Positions 9,301 through 18,800 of a stretch of DNA of 24,457 bases are shown piece by piece. The translations under genes and the position numbers were made by a program. Below the pieces are notes generated by a model, which made no database searches, was not told where the DNA came from, and was given only the letters and a program-made list of their open reading frames with translations. This DNA comes from Amoebophrya sp. A120. Its lineage: Eukaryota; Sar; Dinophyceae; Syndiniales; Amoebophryaceae. The DNA lies in contig CAJINV010000023.1 of NCBI GenBank assembly GCA_905178155.1, positions 361,452-385,908 on the forward strand. Reading direction: 5' to 3'. Each line of letters opens with the position of its first letter. Positions within the stretch are counted from its first letter, which is position 1.

Positions 9301-9566
9301 TGCGAATGGCGGGCCGGAATAACGACGAATTTCTCGGGAGGTGCCAGTACTGGTTTGGCCGGGACAGCGTAGAGCCAGCAGCTCCTGTGAAAGGAGGCGG
9401 CGCCGATGCCAATGTGCCGGGTACAGGAGGAACAAACGCGGTGAAAGAAGACGGTGGAAACGCGGAGGATTTGGAAGCTTGTCAGCTCTTCCATTTGCGA
9501 CTCGGTGAACCACACATTGCACCGACCAATCTGGTGCGAAACTACTTCAGCGGGTTTTTTCTATGA
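6312..9566 (+). CDS. Hypothetical secreted/membrane protein, 9 introns
   Basis: I recognise no family. Inferred exons are 6312-6401, 6451-6592, 6871-6914, 7253-7319, 7594-7632, 7888-7924, 8137-8227, 8495-8538, 9041-9116 and 9294-9566. They total 903 nt, 300 residues plus TGA. Eight introns are introner-like; the first, 6402-6450, is a plain 49-bp GT-AG candidate that restores frame. The start ATG 6312 opens a classic signal peptide (MRRVHRYVLMLFFFLLLACA). A charged Lys/Arg/Asp segment follows (DKRNKDVERKKHRRHRN, about residues 53-69). A second hydrophobic stretch lies at about 79-100 (LFNAFASALVL-KALFFVV), then a Gly/Asp loop. The C-terminal 100 residues look globular (GRCQYWFGRDSVEP near 220-235). 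About 72% of the locus is intron. It is one of three related tandem loci. Secretion or membrane anchoring is inferred from the hydrophobic segments only. Confidence 0.65.
6497..6552 (+). repeat. DKRNKD-encoding block, copy 3 (exonic)
   Basis: Reads DDAASSEVDKRNKDVERKKH in frame after the signal-peptide exon of the 6312-9566 gene. This is the copy with the clearest coding context. Confidence 0.8.
6593..6865. mobile_element. Introner, family A, inverted orientation (273 bp)
   Basis: Left end is TATCAAATGCAAATATCC. Right end is CAGACCTATTTGCAATGCATA. TSD is GGACC (6588-6592 and 6866-6870). Its right end, read in reverse complement, matches the left halves of the elements at 10774 and 15070. It is therefore inserted the other way round, yet still leaves ...GGAGDQMGGL... 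in frame when removed. Confidence 0.9.
6915..7247. mobile_element. Introner, family D, complete (333 bp)
   Basis: TIRs are TATTACCGTGAAAAATGCCC and the matching right end GGGCATTTTTCATTGTAATA. TSD is TCCTG (6910-6914 and 7248-7252). Removal with one TSD joins ...FASALVL to KALFFVV..., rebuilding a hydrophobic helix split by the insertion. Copy 2 of the 2,760-bp duplication starts inside its right TIR. Confidence 0.9.
7320..7588. mobile_element. Introner, family A (copy of 3836-4104)
   Basis: Duplicated with its GAAAG TSD. It forms an intron of the 6312-9566 gene between ...SVLAK and ALQDHQ... Confidence 0.92.
7633..7882. mobile_element. Introner, family A (copy of 4149-4398)
   Basis: TSD is GAACG on both sides (7628-7632 and 7883-7887). 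Removal with one TSD copy keeps the frame. Confidence 0.92.
7925..8131. mobile_element. Introner, family B (copy of 4441-4647)
   Basis: TSD is CCGAG on both sides (7920-7924 and 8132-8136). Removal with one TSD copy keeps the frame. Confidence 0.9.
8228..8489. mobile_element. Introner, family A (copy of 4744-5005)
   Basis: TSD is TTTCG at the left and TTTCT at the right. Removal with one TSD copy keeps the frame. Confidence 0.88.
8539..9035. mobile_element. Composite intron, family C left end (copy of 5055-5551)
   Basis: Duplicate of the composite intron, with the same caveat on its right boundary. With its use the 6312-9566 exons sum to an exact multiple of three. Confidence 0.5.
8760..8823 (+). 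repeat. DKRNKD-encoding block, copy 4 (intronic)
   Basis: Duplicate of 5276-5339, inside the inferred intron 8539-9035. Confidence 0.75.
9117..9288. mobile_element. Introner, family G (copy of 5633-5804)
   Basis: Flanked by ACGGC and ACAGC. It separates the last two exons of the 6312-9566 gene. Confidence 0.85.
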
Positions 9567-9795
9567 TGTTGATGAGAAAATTGAAAAAGATAAAGATGCT
9601 GAGCAGATAGTGATAGTGAGCTGCAGGCAAACAACCGAGCGTCAGAATCTCTTTTAGTTTCAGCAATAAGCTGCTCCACGTCGTGGTCGTGAGAAAACCT
9701 ACGAGGTAGGACGAGTCGCTACTGTTGAAAATGGCTTGTTGACACCTACTTCATCACAGGCGCCTGCTGAACAAGTATGCTGAGCGTGGAGATGA

Positions 9796-9996
9796 ATGCG
9801 TCGTGTTCATCGTTATGTTCTGATGTTGTTCTTCTTCTTACTCTTAGCTTGCGCGATATCTGGCTGTTCGTTGTCCTCGTGTGTCGTACACTACGTCCGA
9901 AGAACTGCGGTGTTGATAAAATGGCAGATGGTAGGACACTGCCACTGTACTAAAAGACAAAGAGGATACCAAGGAGAACGATGATGCGTTTTGAGC

Positions 9997-10048
<52 letters not shown>

Positions 10049-11324
10049 TTCTTCTAACTTGCCCGGCTGTGCCTATTGCAGCTACCACCAGAGTTGTTGT
10101 GGTGCTACTGGCAGAACAGAACCGCCAGCCGTACCAATCTTGTTCTGTAGTTCCTACTTGTGTAGTTCTCGTGTCAGAAGTAGTAGTGCCAGTTCAAGTT
10201 TAAGTATCAAAATAACTACGCTTGCTTGCATCGCGCCGTTTCATTCGTACGCACCTAATTTTTTCGACTCGTCGTGGCTACCTCTACCAGCACTTCTATA
10301 ATTTGTCTTGCATGAAGACCACGAACCCGGACGCCTCGTCCACGATCGCTTCAAGAAGATGTTGCCGGAAGACCTGAACCCGGGGAACCGTGACTACAAA
10401 ACCGTGCCGCTTCTTTCCGCAGACGAGCAAAACCGGAATCAAGAAAGGGAAGGCCACAACGACCTCTCTGGCGCAGCTTCTAGTAGTTCCAGACCTGCTA
10501 GAGGTAACGACACCTCCGACGTGGGTCCTTCAACATCCGTCGCAAGCGCGGCCAACACCCTATCCACAGAAAAAAACCCATCCACATCCATTTTTTGCAT
10601 GACAAACACATCCATTTTAAGTTTATAAACGAATGGGACGCCCTGCCCTTAGCCTTCCAACATGACAAACACATGATTTGATACGTGTTCTGCATGACAA
10701 ATTGGATACGGATGGGTTTTTTTCTGTGGATACACCCACACTTCCGACGATACCCGGCGGACGAAACAGAACATATCAAATGTAAAAATGTCTGGGTCTG
10801 GAAGAATGCAACTTGTGATGCTGCATTTGGATGTCTAAGAAATTTGTGTTGCGTGAGCAGCAAAAGGAGTCTAATTGTTGGTACGCGGAGAGGGCATTTG
10901 TCATGCGGAATAGGCATCAAGAATCCCTGAAAAAGATTGTGATGCTAGGGCAGGCATCACAGACATCATGGCTCATGCAAACCGTTCATGACAAGTCTCA
11001 GAATCTTCCAGACCCAGACATTTTTGCATTTGATAGAACACGAATACCAGCAAGTCCGGTGGTAATTTATTCCCAGTCGGGGGCGAATCTTCTGCCGCCG
11101 GATCATCTAGTAGCTCCTCGTCCTCTTCGAACAGTTCTTCCAGTAATCGCGAACCCCCCTTGGACAAGCGGAACAAGGACGTCGAACGGAAAAAACATTA
11201 TTTTCAAAATTTTTCACAAGAGTGTCACTGTAATCAAACTAGCAGCTTATCTCAGTGCGTCCTGTTGTTTATCAGGGTTTTGCTCAGTTCAAAATCAAAA
11301 ATTTCCATTGCAAAACCACACTGA
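9796..11324 (+). CDS. Third tandem paralogue, signal-peptide start, Ser-rich middle
   Basis: The first 192 bp copy the signal-peptide start of the 6312-9566 gene: exon 9796-9885, GT-AG intron candidate 9886-9934, next exon from 9935. The copy ends at 9987. The frame then stops within about 10 bp unless an intron opens at the (GT)n run. Downstream exons are readable at about 10308-10560, 10738-10773 and 11041-11324, joined in frame by removing two introners. They encode a hydrophilic stretch (DRFKKMLPEDLNPGNRDYK), Ser/Thr-rich linkers, a run of nine Ser and then LDKRNKDVERKKHYF, the motif shared with the paralogues. The link between 9987 and 10308 is unproven and the end at 11324 may be an intron read-through. 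Function is unknown. Confidence 0.45.
9998..10046. repeat. (GT)n microsatellite
   Basis: 49 bp of uninterrupted GT dinucleotide begins 10 bp after the right breakpoint of the 2,760-bp duplication. If the 9796 gene is intact the run would lie in an intron. Confidence 0.98.
10561..10732. mobile_element. Introner, family H (172 bp)
   Basis: It has a perfect 23-bp TIR, beginning TATCCACAGAAAAAAACCC at the left with its exact inverse at the right end. TSD is CACCC (10556-10560 and 10733-10737). Removal joins ...SAANT to HTSDDT... in frame. TGCATGACAAA motifs occur in the body, as in other families. Confidence 0.93.
10774..11035. mobile_element. Introner, family A (262 bp)
   Basis: Left TIR is TATCAAATGTAAAAATGTCT. 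Right end is CAGACATTTTTGCATTTGATA. TSD is GAACA (10769-10773 and 11036-11040). Removal joins ...RRTKQN to TNTSKS... in frame. Its body is the inverse of the element at 21893-22154 over most of its length. Confidence 0.92.
11157..11204 (+). repeat. DKRNKD-encoding block, copy 5 (exonic)
   Basis: Matches the 3' part of the block, from TGGACAAGCGG to AAAAACATTAT. It reads LDKRNKDVERKKHYF. The upstream half present in other copies is replaced by a Ser-run exon. Confidence 0.75.
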
Positions 11325-11401
11325 TGTCTGAGTAGGTGCCGAAGCTCATGCTGTAGAGCAAGTTGCAATCTTTTGTCTGACAAAACCGCAAACCCTTTTC
11401 A

Positions 11402-11626
11402 TCAAAATGTTGTTTCTACTCTAAGTATGCCTTTTTCTTGAAGATCTGCCGCGTATCGAGAATTGCTTGGCGTTTGCTGCTCATACAGCATAAATTTCAT
11501 TTCAGCAGCGGTGTCATAGTAGGCACGCAATTTTGCAGGTAGTAGAACGCGAAGAACCAGAAGACCTGTAATATACAACTCGCACGACACTGCAGACAAT
11601 GTCGCGTCTTCAGTTTTCAGCCACAT
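11402..11626 (-). CDS. Hypothetical protein fragment, minus strand
   Basis: A 74-codon frame with protein-like composition, including LLVLRVLLPAKLRAYYDTAA and a charged C-terminus ending LRVETTF. It stays open a few codons upstream of the ATG. No homologue is recognised and there is no introner junction. It faces away from the adjacent minisatellite and opposes its plus-strand neighbours. It may be a gene fragment, a terminal exon or chance. Confidence 0.3.
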   Translation of the reverse strand: MWLKTEDATLSAVSCELYITGLLVLRVLLPAKLRAYYDTAAEMKFMLYEQQTPSNSRYAADLQEKGILRVETTF

Positions 11627-11704
11627 AGCTCGAAGTTGGAAAAGCGACAGAGTTCTCGAGCAAATTCATTTGCTCGGGGTTTGCTCGGGTGGCACTCGCC
11701 TGGG

Positions 11705-11880
11705 ACTCGGCTGAAAAACTCGGCTGAAAAACTCGGCTGAAAAACTCGGCCGAAAAACTCGGCTGAAAAACTCGGCGGAAAAACTCGGCGGAAAAACTCG
11801 GCGGAAAAACTCGGCGGAAAAACTCGGCGGAAAAACTTGGCTGAAAAACTCGGCTGAAAAGCTCGGCTGAAAAACTCGGC
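11705..11880. repeat. 13-bp minisatellite
   Basis: Thirteen tandem copies of a 13-bp unit of the form CTCGGCTGAAAAA, with CGG and CCG variants. It abuts an 11-bp array built on the same ACTCGG core. Confidence 0.93.
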
Positions 11881-12023
11881 TGGGAGTCGGCTAGGACTCG
11901 GCTAGGACTCGGCTGGGACTCGGCTGGGACTCGGTTGGGACTCGGCTGGGACTCGGCTGGGACTCGGCTGGGACTCGGTTGGGACTCGGCTGGGACTCGG
12001 CTGGGACTCGGCTGGGACTCGGG
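11881..12023. repeat. 11-bp minisatellite
   Basis: Thirteen tandem copies of an 11-bp unit CTGGGACTCGG, with CTAGG and TTGGG variants. It follows the 13-bp array directly. The two units differ mainly by GAAAAA against GGGA. Confidence 0.93.
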
Positions 12024-12068
12024 GCACCGCGTCCGATTTAAATGAGTGACGCAGTCCGATTGAGATTA

Positions 12069-12160
12069 ATCACGTTGCCCCCCCAAACCCCCCCCAAGTG
12101 CGGCGCGTTCGGCGCCGCGGGGGTCGCCAGAATGCGTCCGCTAAAAAAACACGCTACAAC
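12069..12160. repeat. C-rich dispersed block, copy 2
   Basis: Counterpart of 228-335: two C runs separated by AAA, then CAGAATGCGTCCGCTAAA and ACACGC. It also lies directly after a minisatellite. Confidence 0.6.
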
Positions 12161-12886
12161 GGAAAGCGGCTGCGGCGCTGTTGTTTTGAATTTGTCGCGT
12201 CTATTATTTCATGCGTTTTGATGGGAGTCCAGATCCAGATCCAAGAAATCTCGGCGCCTGCTGCATGATGTTGCTCCGTTTTGTTCTTCTTGAAGGCTCA
12301 CTAGAACAAGAAACGAAAACGCGCGACGTGCGCGTTGACTTCGTGCAGCTTCAATTTTCTACGCCTTTGCATATTACCAGGAACGAAGCGCGCGCCTTGC
12401 CCTTGCGCCCGGCCGACGAAATTAAGAACCAGCGACATCATCATGCTGGGCCCCATTCACAACACATATCCCGCGATCATCTTTTTTGCAGATCTGCAGT
12501 CTACGTAAAATTGTCAGTGAGAAGCACAGCACCAAAAAGATAATGTGAAAGAAAAAAAGACACCAGTCAAAAGACCGAGTCGATCAGTGTTGTGTTTGTG
12601 ATTGAGCAACGAAGGCGAGTTTTAGTTTAGTACTAATCGGCCCACCCATGTTCTTTGCCTGTGGAATGAAAATAACCGATGGCTACTCCACGTCCTCCAC
12701 CCTCCCGTTTTATTCCCAAAACCCCTATCGGGCACCAGCACGTCAAAATAAAAATTCGTGCGCGGGCTCCTTCCCAAAACAAGCCATTTGCGTTGTTGAT
12801 CTTGTTGGCCTAGAAGGAGTAGCGCGCGAGGACCGCCTACTTCAGCGGTGCGGTGCGACGGTTTATTTTGCGGAGCACGAGACACT
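12161..12886. other. Intergenic/5' region of the large gene
   Basis: This holds an open frame at 12211-12543 of unremarkable composition and no introner. An in-frame TGA at 12797 precedes ATG 12887, so the large gene does not extend through this stretch without an upstream intron. No promoter motif or spliced-leader sequence is recognisable. Confidence 0.45.
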
Positions 12887-15800
12887 ATGGCGCCAAAAAA
12901 GGCCAGCTCCGCGAAGGCCGCGGCGACCGGGACCGCTGCGAAGGCCGATGGCAGCAGCTATCTCATGCAAATATGTCTGGGTCTGGAAGATTGTGAGGCT
13001 TGTCATGCTCGGCCAACACGACTCTCAAGCTTGTCATGTATGTTAGCCAACAAGCGCTCTATTTTTTCGTCATGCAGTCAGAGACGCAGTTTGCTATGAA
13101 GAATAGGCAACACGACCCCGCAACTCAGAAACTTATCATGCTTGGGCGCCAATTGAGATGTCCGCATAATTGTCTAGCCCGCATCACAAGTTTCGAGACC
13201 CAGACACAGACCATTTCTAATGCATAGCAAAAAGGGCTCGACAACCGGCGGCAGCAAAGTCGTCGCCCCGGTGAACGACAAGAAGAGCAAGAAGGCCCCT
13301 GATGCCAAAAGTGCACAGGGTGGTCCCGAAGCAGAGGAAGATGTATCTGCGTCGAAGGTGGGTGCAAATTCGAAGAAAACCGTTCCGAAGCAGGGGTCTG
13401 CAAAGGCAGGCACGAAACACGCAACCGCTGCCTCGACAGCTGCGGCTTCATCCAAGACTTTGACTTCTACGAAAGTAACTGCGTCAAAAGCTAGTTCTGC
13501 CGCTGCTGCAACGAAGGGCAAAAAGGATGGCGATGGTGAAACCGCTGGCACTTCTTCGAAAGTGGGATCTGCAAAGTCCACGCCTGGTGATGGAAAGAAC
13601 ACCAACATCCCCAAGCAGAAAAAATCTTCCGAAGACACCGGCGACAAAGATGAAGAGAGCGACGACAAACACGACGAAGACGCTGCGCGCAAGAACTCCC
13701 GCACGACGAAAACTGCCGCGAATGCAAAATCGAAGCCTGCGAAGGAGCCCAAGGCAACTCCTGCTGGTGGGAAGAAGCGCCACGACGCAAATGGGTTGGC
13801 AGATGATGACGCGGAAGATGTTGCTGAAAATGGAAACTACAAGAACTCCACCACCGGTACGAAAGCGGCAAAGCGGCGAAAAGCAGATATGGTAGATCAT
13901 GCCGCGGAGCAGGAACTTGGACAACCTCCGATGAAAACGAGCAAGGTCGACGCTGCGACAGGTGGTGCAGCAGCGGGCACTTCTACGAAAAGCCTCCGGC
14001 TGGACGTGCTAGAAGAGGACGATGAGACTGGGGACAGAAAAGAAAAAGTGAAAAAGGACTTCTTGTCTTCACACGACCCAGAATTTCTGGGTCACCACCG
14101 TGCAAAGCTCGCGGGAGATGAAGCAGCGGCAAACCCTCTTTCTGCAGAAGATGATCATCGTGTAGTAGAGGCCGACCTCGGGCCTCCACCTCCCGAGGGC
14201 AAAAATCCCACTGCGGTTCCGAAAGGAAAAGCGAAAGTGGTGAAAAAGCGGAAAAGATCTGCTCCTGTGACGGCGGGAAATGATGAAAACGAAGAAAATG
14301 TTATGACGGGCATTTCGCAGAAACAGCAATTTTTGGCTCATGACCTGGACAGCGGTGGTAGCACAGCTGTAGCCGGGAGCACCTCGGCGAAAATCAATGA
14401 CGGGCTGACAACTTCTAAGGCACAGGCGGCGGCGCAATCGCAAAAAAATGCTGAGGATGTGCTGCTATGAAAGCGAGGAGAACTGGCAAATCACTACGAA
14501 GTCAAACTAGAAGATTTTGAGCGTGAGCTTGAGAGGGCGCATTTTTGAATCCACTCGCCTCTCACAATTTCTCCCCTGAAGGGTTCCGCTCTCGAAATTT
14601 GGCATTGTTGGTAGTGCGTGCTGTGCAAAAAATGAAAATTCTAATATAGTATGAAGACTGTCTGAAAGTGATGAATCTTTTCACGGTCACATATTTCCTC
14701 CGACGCTGCCCTCTTCAAGCCGAAGAGGAAAAAGCAGAAGCGGGAACAGGATCCTGGCACCGGCAAAATTATTCCCGGCGCTCCTTCTACGAACACACCA
14801 CTGGCACCAGATACGGCATCTTCAATGGACGAGGCTCACGCGAAGGAGCAAGCACGCAAGGGGCGCGACGATGACGACAAAACTGCAGACAAAAATCATG
14901 TCGAAACATTGCATGAGGAGCGAGCTTTAGCGACAGATCCCGTGGTAGTTGACGAACTCGAAGAACAGAATCTGCTCGCCTACGACTTCTCAATCCGGTT
15001 GGCCGACAGAGAGGATTATTTCGCCCAGGATTCCATCGATGCGAAAAAGTTTGGTTTCCCGGATCGGCGTATCGAATGCAAATATGTCTGGGTCTGGAAG
15101 GATGCAGCTTGTGATGCTGGATTTGGATTCTACGAATAAATCTGTATTGCATGAACAGCAAAAGGTCCAGTTTTTGCCATGGCGAGAGGGCATTTCTGAT
15201 GCGGTATAGGCATCTAGAAGGCCTCATAAAATCTGTGATGCTGGGGCATGCATAACAGACACCAGGAGTCATGTAAAATGTGCATGACAAACCTTGCATC
15301 CATCCAGACCCAGACATATTTCTATTTGATACGGCGCACAGCGTGCCTGGCGATGCTCGCGGTGGTGAAGAAATCTACCGCGTTACTCGCCGCGAAACAG
15401 TATCCTGTGCAAAACTATCGTACTCGTAGTAATTGCATTTATGCATGACAAATCTTGTTTCTTAGCGAAATCAGCATTACAAATTCCATTTTCCGTTCTG
15501 GAAAAATTTGCGTTGCGATTTATACAACTAGTACGATACTTTTGCAAATCATAAGCAGGTAGTTTTGGAACAAGCACAGCTGAAGCAGGCAGCAAGCAGC
15601 CCTATTGCTGGTGTGGCGTCAACGACTTCTGCTGCCGCCGTCGGAGATGCAAATACAGCTGCTCCAAGCGACCGACCAAATCGAAATGACGTCGTTACAG
15701 CTGTCCAGGCAAATAAAGCTCTGACTAGTGGCGCAACGCCAGTACTAGGGAACAATACTACCACACGCCCCCCCGTTACTGCAGCTCTCCCGATCAACAA

Positions 15801-18800
15801 AGCGCAGGTATTCAACGCGGACTCGCATCTCGCGTTTCCCTTTCCGGTAGTTGGGAACAATGCCACCCTAGCGGAGCACGACATCCATCACTTTTTACTC
15901 CAGTACCCGCTCCCCCTCGCCGGCATCGTATTCAAAAACTGGAGCTTCCGCTACGGCCTTGACGAGGGGCAAACTCTCGCGGTACGGAAGGAACAGCTTA
16001 ACCGACGGAAAAAGCTCAACGCCTTGCTGTCAGCGACAGAAGCATCTCTTTCGAGGGCAGACGCGGTGGAGCAGGGGAAAAAAAGCTCCGCTATTGATGG
16101 CGTCGTGGCGCCACATCAGGTCGTGGGGAATGAAATTGCACAGTCTACCACTGCTGCTGGTCAGCAGCTAGATGCAGTTGTTCCCGGCCCGACAGGAACG
16201 GCAGCGCAGCCACTTGGAATATCAAAAAGTGCTCCTCAGCGGGACCTTGTCCTTGTGGAACAGAATCCCTCCGCTCTCGCCGCACTAGGGAAGAGAACGA
16301 TCGAAAAAAAGGATTCCGAGTGGTCTTCTAATCCTGACAAGGGTAAGAATCATCCCAACTACCACCACGAAGCAGATGAGTATCCCACGAAAAAACTGTT
16401 TCACTGTGATGGTTTTGCAAGATCTGCATCACAAGTTTGCTACACATGACACAGAAAATTTGTCTTGCGCGTTTTCCAGGCGAAAACACGCCCAAAAATC
16501 CGTTGTGTTGCAGGTGTAGCAAGACAAACGCTTTGGTGTTTCGTTCTCTGCATCACAGATTCACACTGAAACAGTTTTTTCTTGCGATAATAAGCCGTAT
16601 GAAATAGACCCGCTGTTCGTGTGGAGCGAAGCCCGGTTGGACTACGCGTTAAGCCGCATTGACGGGTACAAGAAACCGAAGGAGGCGCAGTGGAAAGCGA
16701 CGCTGGGAAATCTCCTAAAATTTCCCTGGCAAAAGCAGTGGTACTACTTCGAGCAATGTCGCAAGCTTGCTGTTCCACTCTCCGAGACTGTTGGATTGCG
16801 AATGAATTCTCGCTGGAAAGAGCGTAGAAACGTCACCACTTGCTGTTGCACCCCCACCCCGTTTTACCTGTGGACGGTAGAGCGCCTCGCTGATACGCTG
16901 CAGCGGTTAGCAGGGGCGGTGAAGGGACTTCTGGGGCCTGCAGTCGGAATTACTACAGCTGCCAGCACGTCGGTGGATGATAGTATAAAGGCCATTCTTC
17001 TAGATGGAGCGGCGGCTGGTACTGTGTCTAGTCCCTCGCAGCAGCTGCCAACAGGGGCTGCTGGTACTATCGAAGTGGATGTCAACAACGCGGTACAGAG
17101 CGGTCCCGGGCCAGCACGATCATCGTCCCCGCGCGGACCTGATGAAATCGCAGCTCCTCCTGTGCTGTCTGGAATACCACCACCACCACCACCACCGCCA
17201 GAAAACATGCGACCCGATGTTGTGCTGTGTCAACACCTCACCAACAAGGCGCGCAAAATGCTGCAAGAGAAGTGCCTCGGCACGGAAAAGGAGTTTGCAG
17301 CGCGGGGGAACATTATCAACCTCTCCGCGGTTTACGAGGATTTTTTTTATGAGCAGGTGTATCAAGCGAGCAAAATCGTTGTGGAAGCCCAGGAACACTT
17401 CTCCGCGAAGGGGATGAAAAGTGGGAGTTGTCTATCTGCTAAAGGACAAGAAGGTCAAACAGAGGAGCTCTATAGTAGTGAGGCAGCTGTAGATGCGACT
17501 CCAGCTGTCGTGCCAGGCCTATCAAGCATAACATCTTCAGCAGCAAGTGACATCGCCGAGTCTCTGATCCGAAAACTCCGCCCGGATGTCATATGGTCGA
17601 CGGTAAAAGGGCCAGCGGACGGTGTAACGAAGGCAGTTGAAGCAGAAGCAGATGTCAAAAATGCAAATGCTGCTGAGCGGGATAAAAAAAAATCTGCTCC
17701 AGATTATCTCGTGCAGCTGCCCGGGGAAATTATGAACATGGACAAGCAGAAGAAGGACCACGAAGTAGAAGATCTTCCGGTTTCCGTATCCTCGCTAAGT
17801 TACCTGCTCGACCCGAAGCATCGGAGCAACGCCGGCGTCTTCGGCATGAGGATGGACTTCGCCGAAGTTTGCGACATGCACGACCACAAAATTCTTTTTC
17901 AACCTGAAGGGGAAGACAAGACGGGCGGTGCTATTGCTGATACTGCAGGGTCGCGCAAGGACCACGTAGTTGAGAGTGCAGCTTTTGATGGTTCCCTTGA
18001 TCCGCGTGCTGACCAAGTATCCGTTCTAGTGGATGAAGCAGCATCAAAGCTATCTCCCGCACCACGACAGCTCGCGCAACTACACGACGAAGACCCCGCC
18101 CTGCAGAACTGCTTGTATCTGTGGGAGTCCGGAACCGTCGGGCCCAGCTCAGAACCACAGGCGACGAAGAAGCTACTGGCGTTACCTCTGGACTGCGTCC
18201 GAAATTTTTACCGCCAGAGAATGCGCGCGCCGGGCGTGATAAATGAAAAAACGAAAAATAATAAGCTACCGATCACGGGAGACATGTTGCTCTCCGTATT
18301 AGCAGTAGCGCTCTCGATTCCCCGCGAGAGCATGAGGCTAATCGATTTGAAACACCGAAAAACCGTGCAGGCGTTGGATCTGCTGAGAAATACGGAAGGA
18401 GATAAAGCGAAGAAAAAAGAAATAGACAGCCGAAGGCAGCTGAAGAGAAAGGCTGACCGAATGAAGAAGCTCTTTGGGACGTCGCAGAATGTAAATGCAG
18501 AGTTCCGACTGCCGTGGCGTCTCGGCGATATCAAATGCAAATATGTCAGGGTCTGAGAGGGTTGAATCTGTATTGCGGGTCTCGTAATCTTGAAAAATCT
18601 GTGTAGCATACGCAGCAAAGGCACCACACTTCATTCGGCGCCATGCAAAATTAAAATCGTAGTTTGTAAAGCGCTCTGCGCATAAAGAAGCGTTTGAAAA
18701 ATTTGTGATGCGTCACTGCGTTTCAAGGCGTGCTCAAGCATGACCATTCAGCATCACAAGTTTCCAGACCCAGATAGATTTGCATTTGATAGGCGACGAC

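Larger units (their letters stand above)
7228..9987. repeat. 2,760-bp direct duplication, copy 2
   Basis: Second copy of 3744-6503. The left breakpoint is within the right TIR of the family D element. The right breakpoint is 10 bp before a (GT)n run. The 5-bp TSDs of all internal introners are carried along unchanged. Confidence 0.95.

Noticed and set aside
9981-10301. 106-codon frame through the GT microsatellite
   Set aside because: Its N-terminal third is poly-(Cys-Val) from the GT run and the rest lacks support.
12211-12543. 110-codon plus-strand frame upstream of the large gene
   Set aside because: No protein-like pattern, no junction support, and overlapping frames are similar in length.
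14333-14350. TTTTTGGCTCA resembling part of the dinoflagellate spliced leader
   Set aside because: Only a short partial match, inside a clear coding exon.
13220-14470. Reading the 416-codon frame as a separate gene with its start at 13220
   Set aside because: That start lies in the right end of the introner 12959-13226; the frame continues from the upstream exon starting at 12887.
14466-14693. Possible introner (TATGAAAGCG... to ...GGTCACATA) as the second intron of the large gene
   Set aside because: The TIR match is weak, there is no TSD, and removing element + 5 bp leaves the wrong frame.
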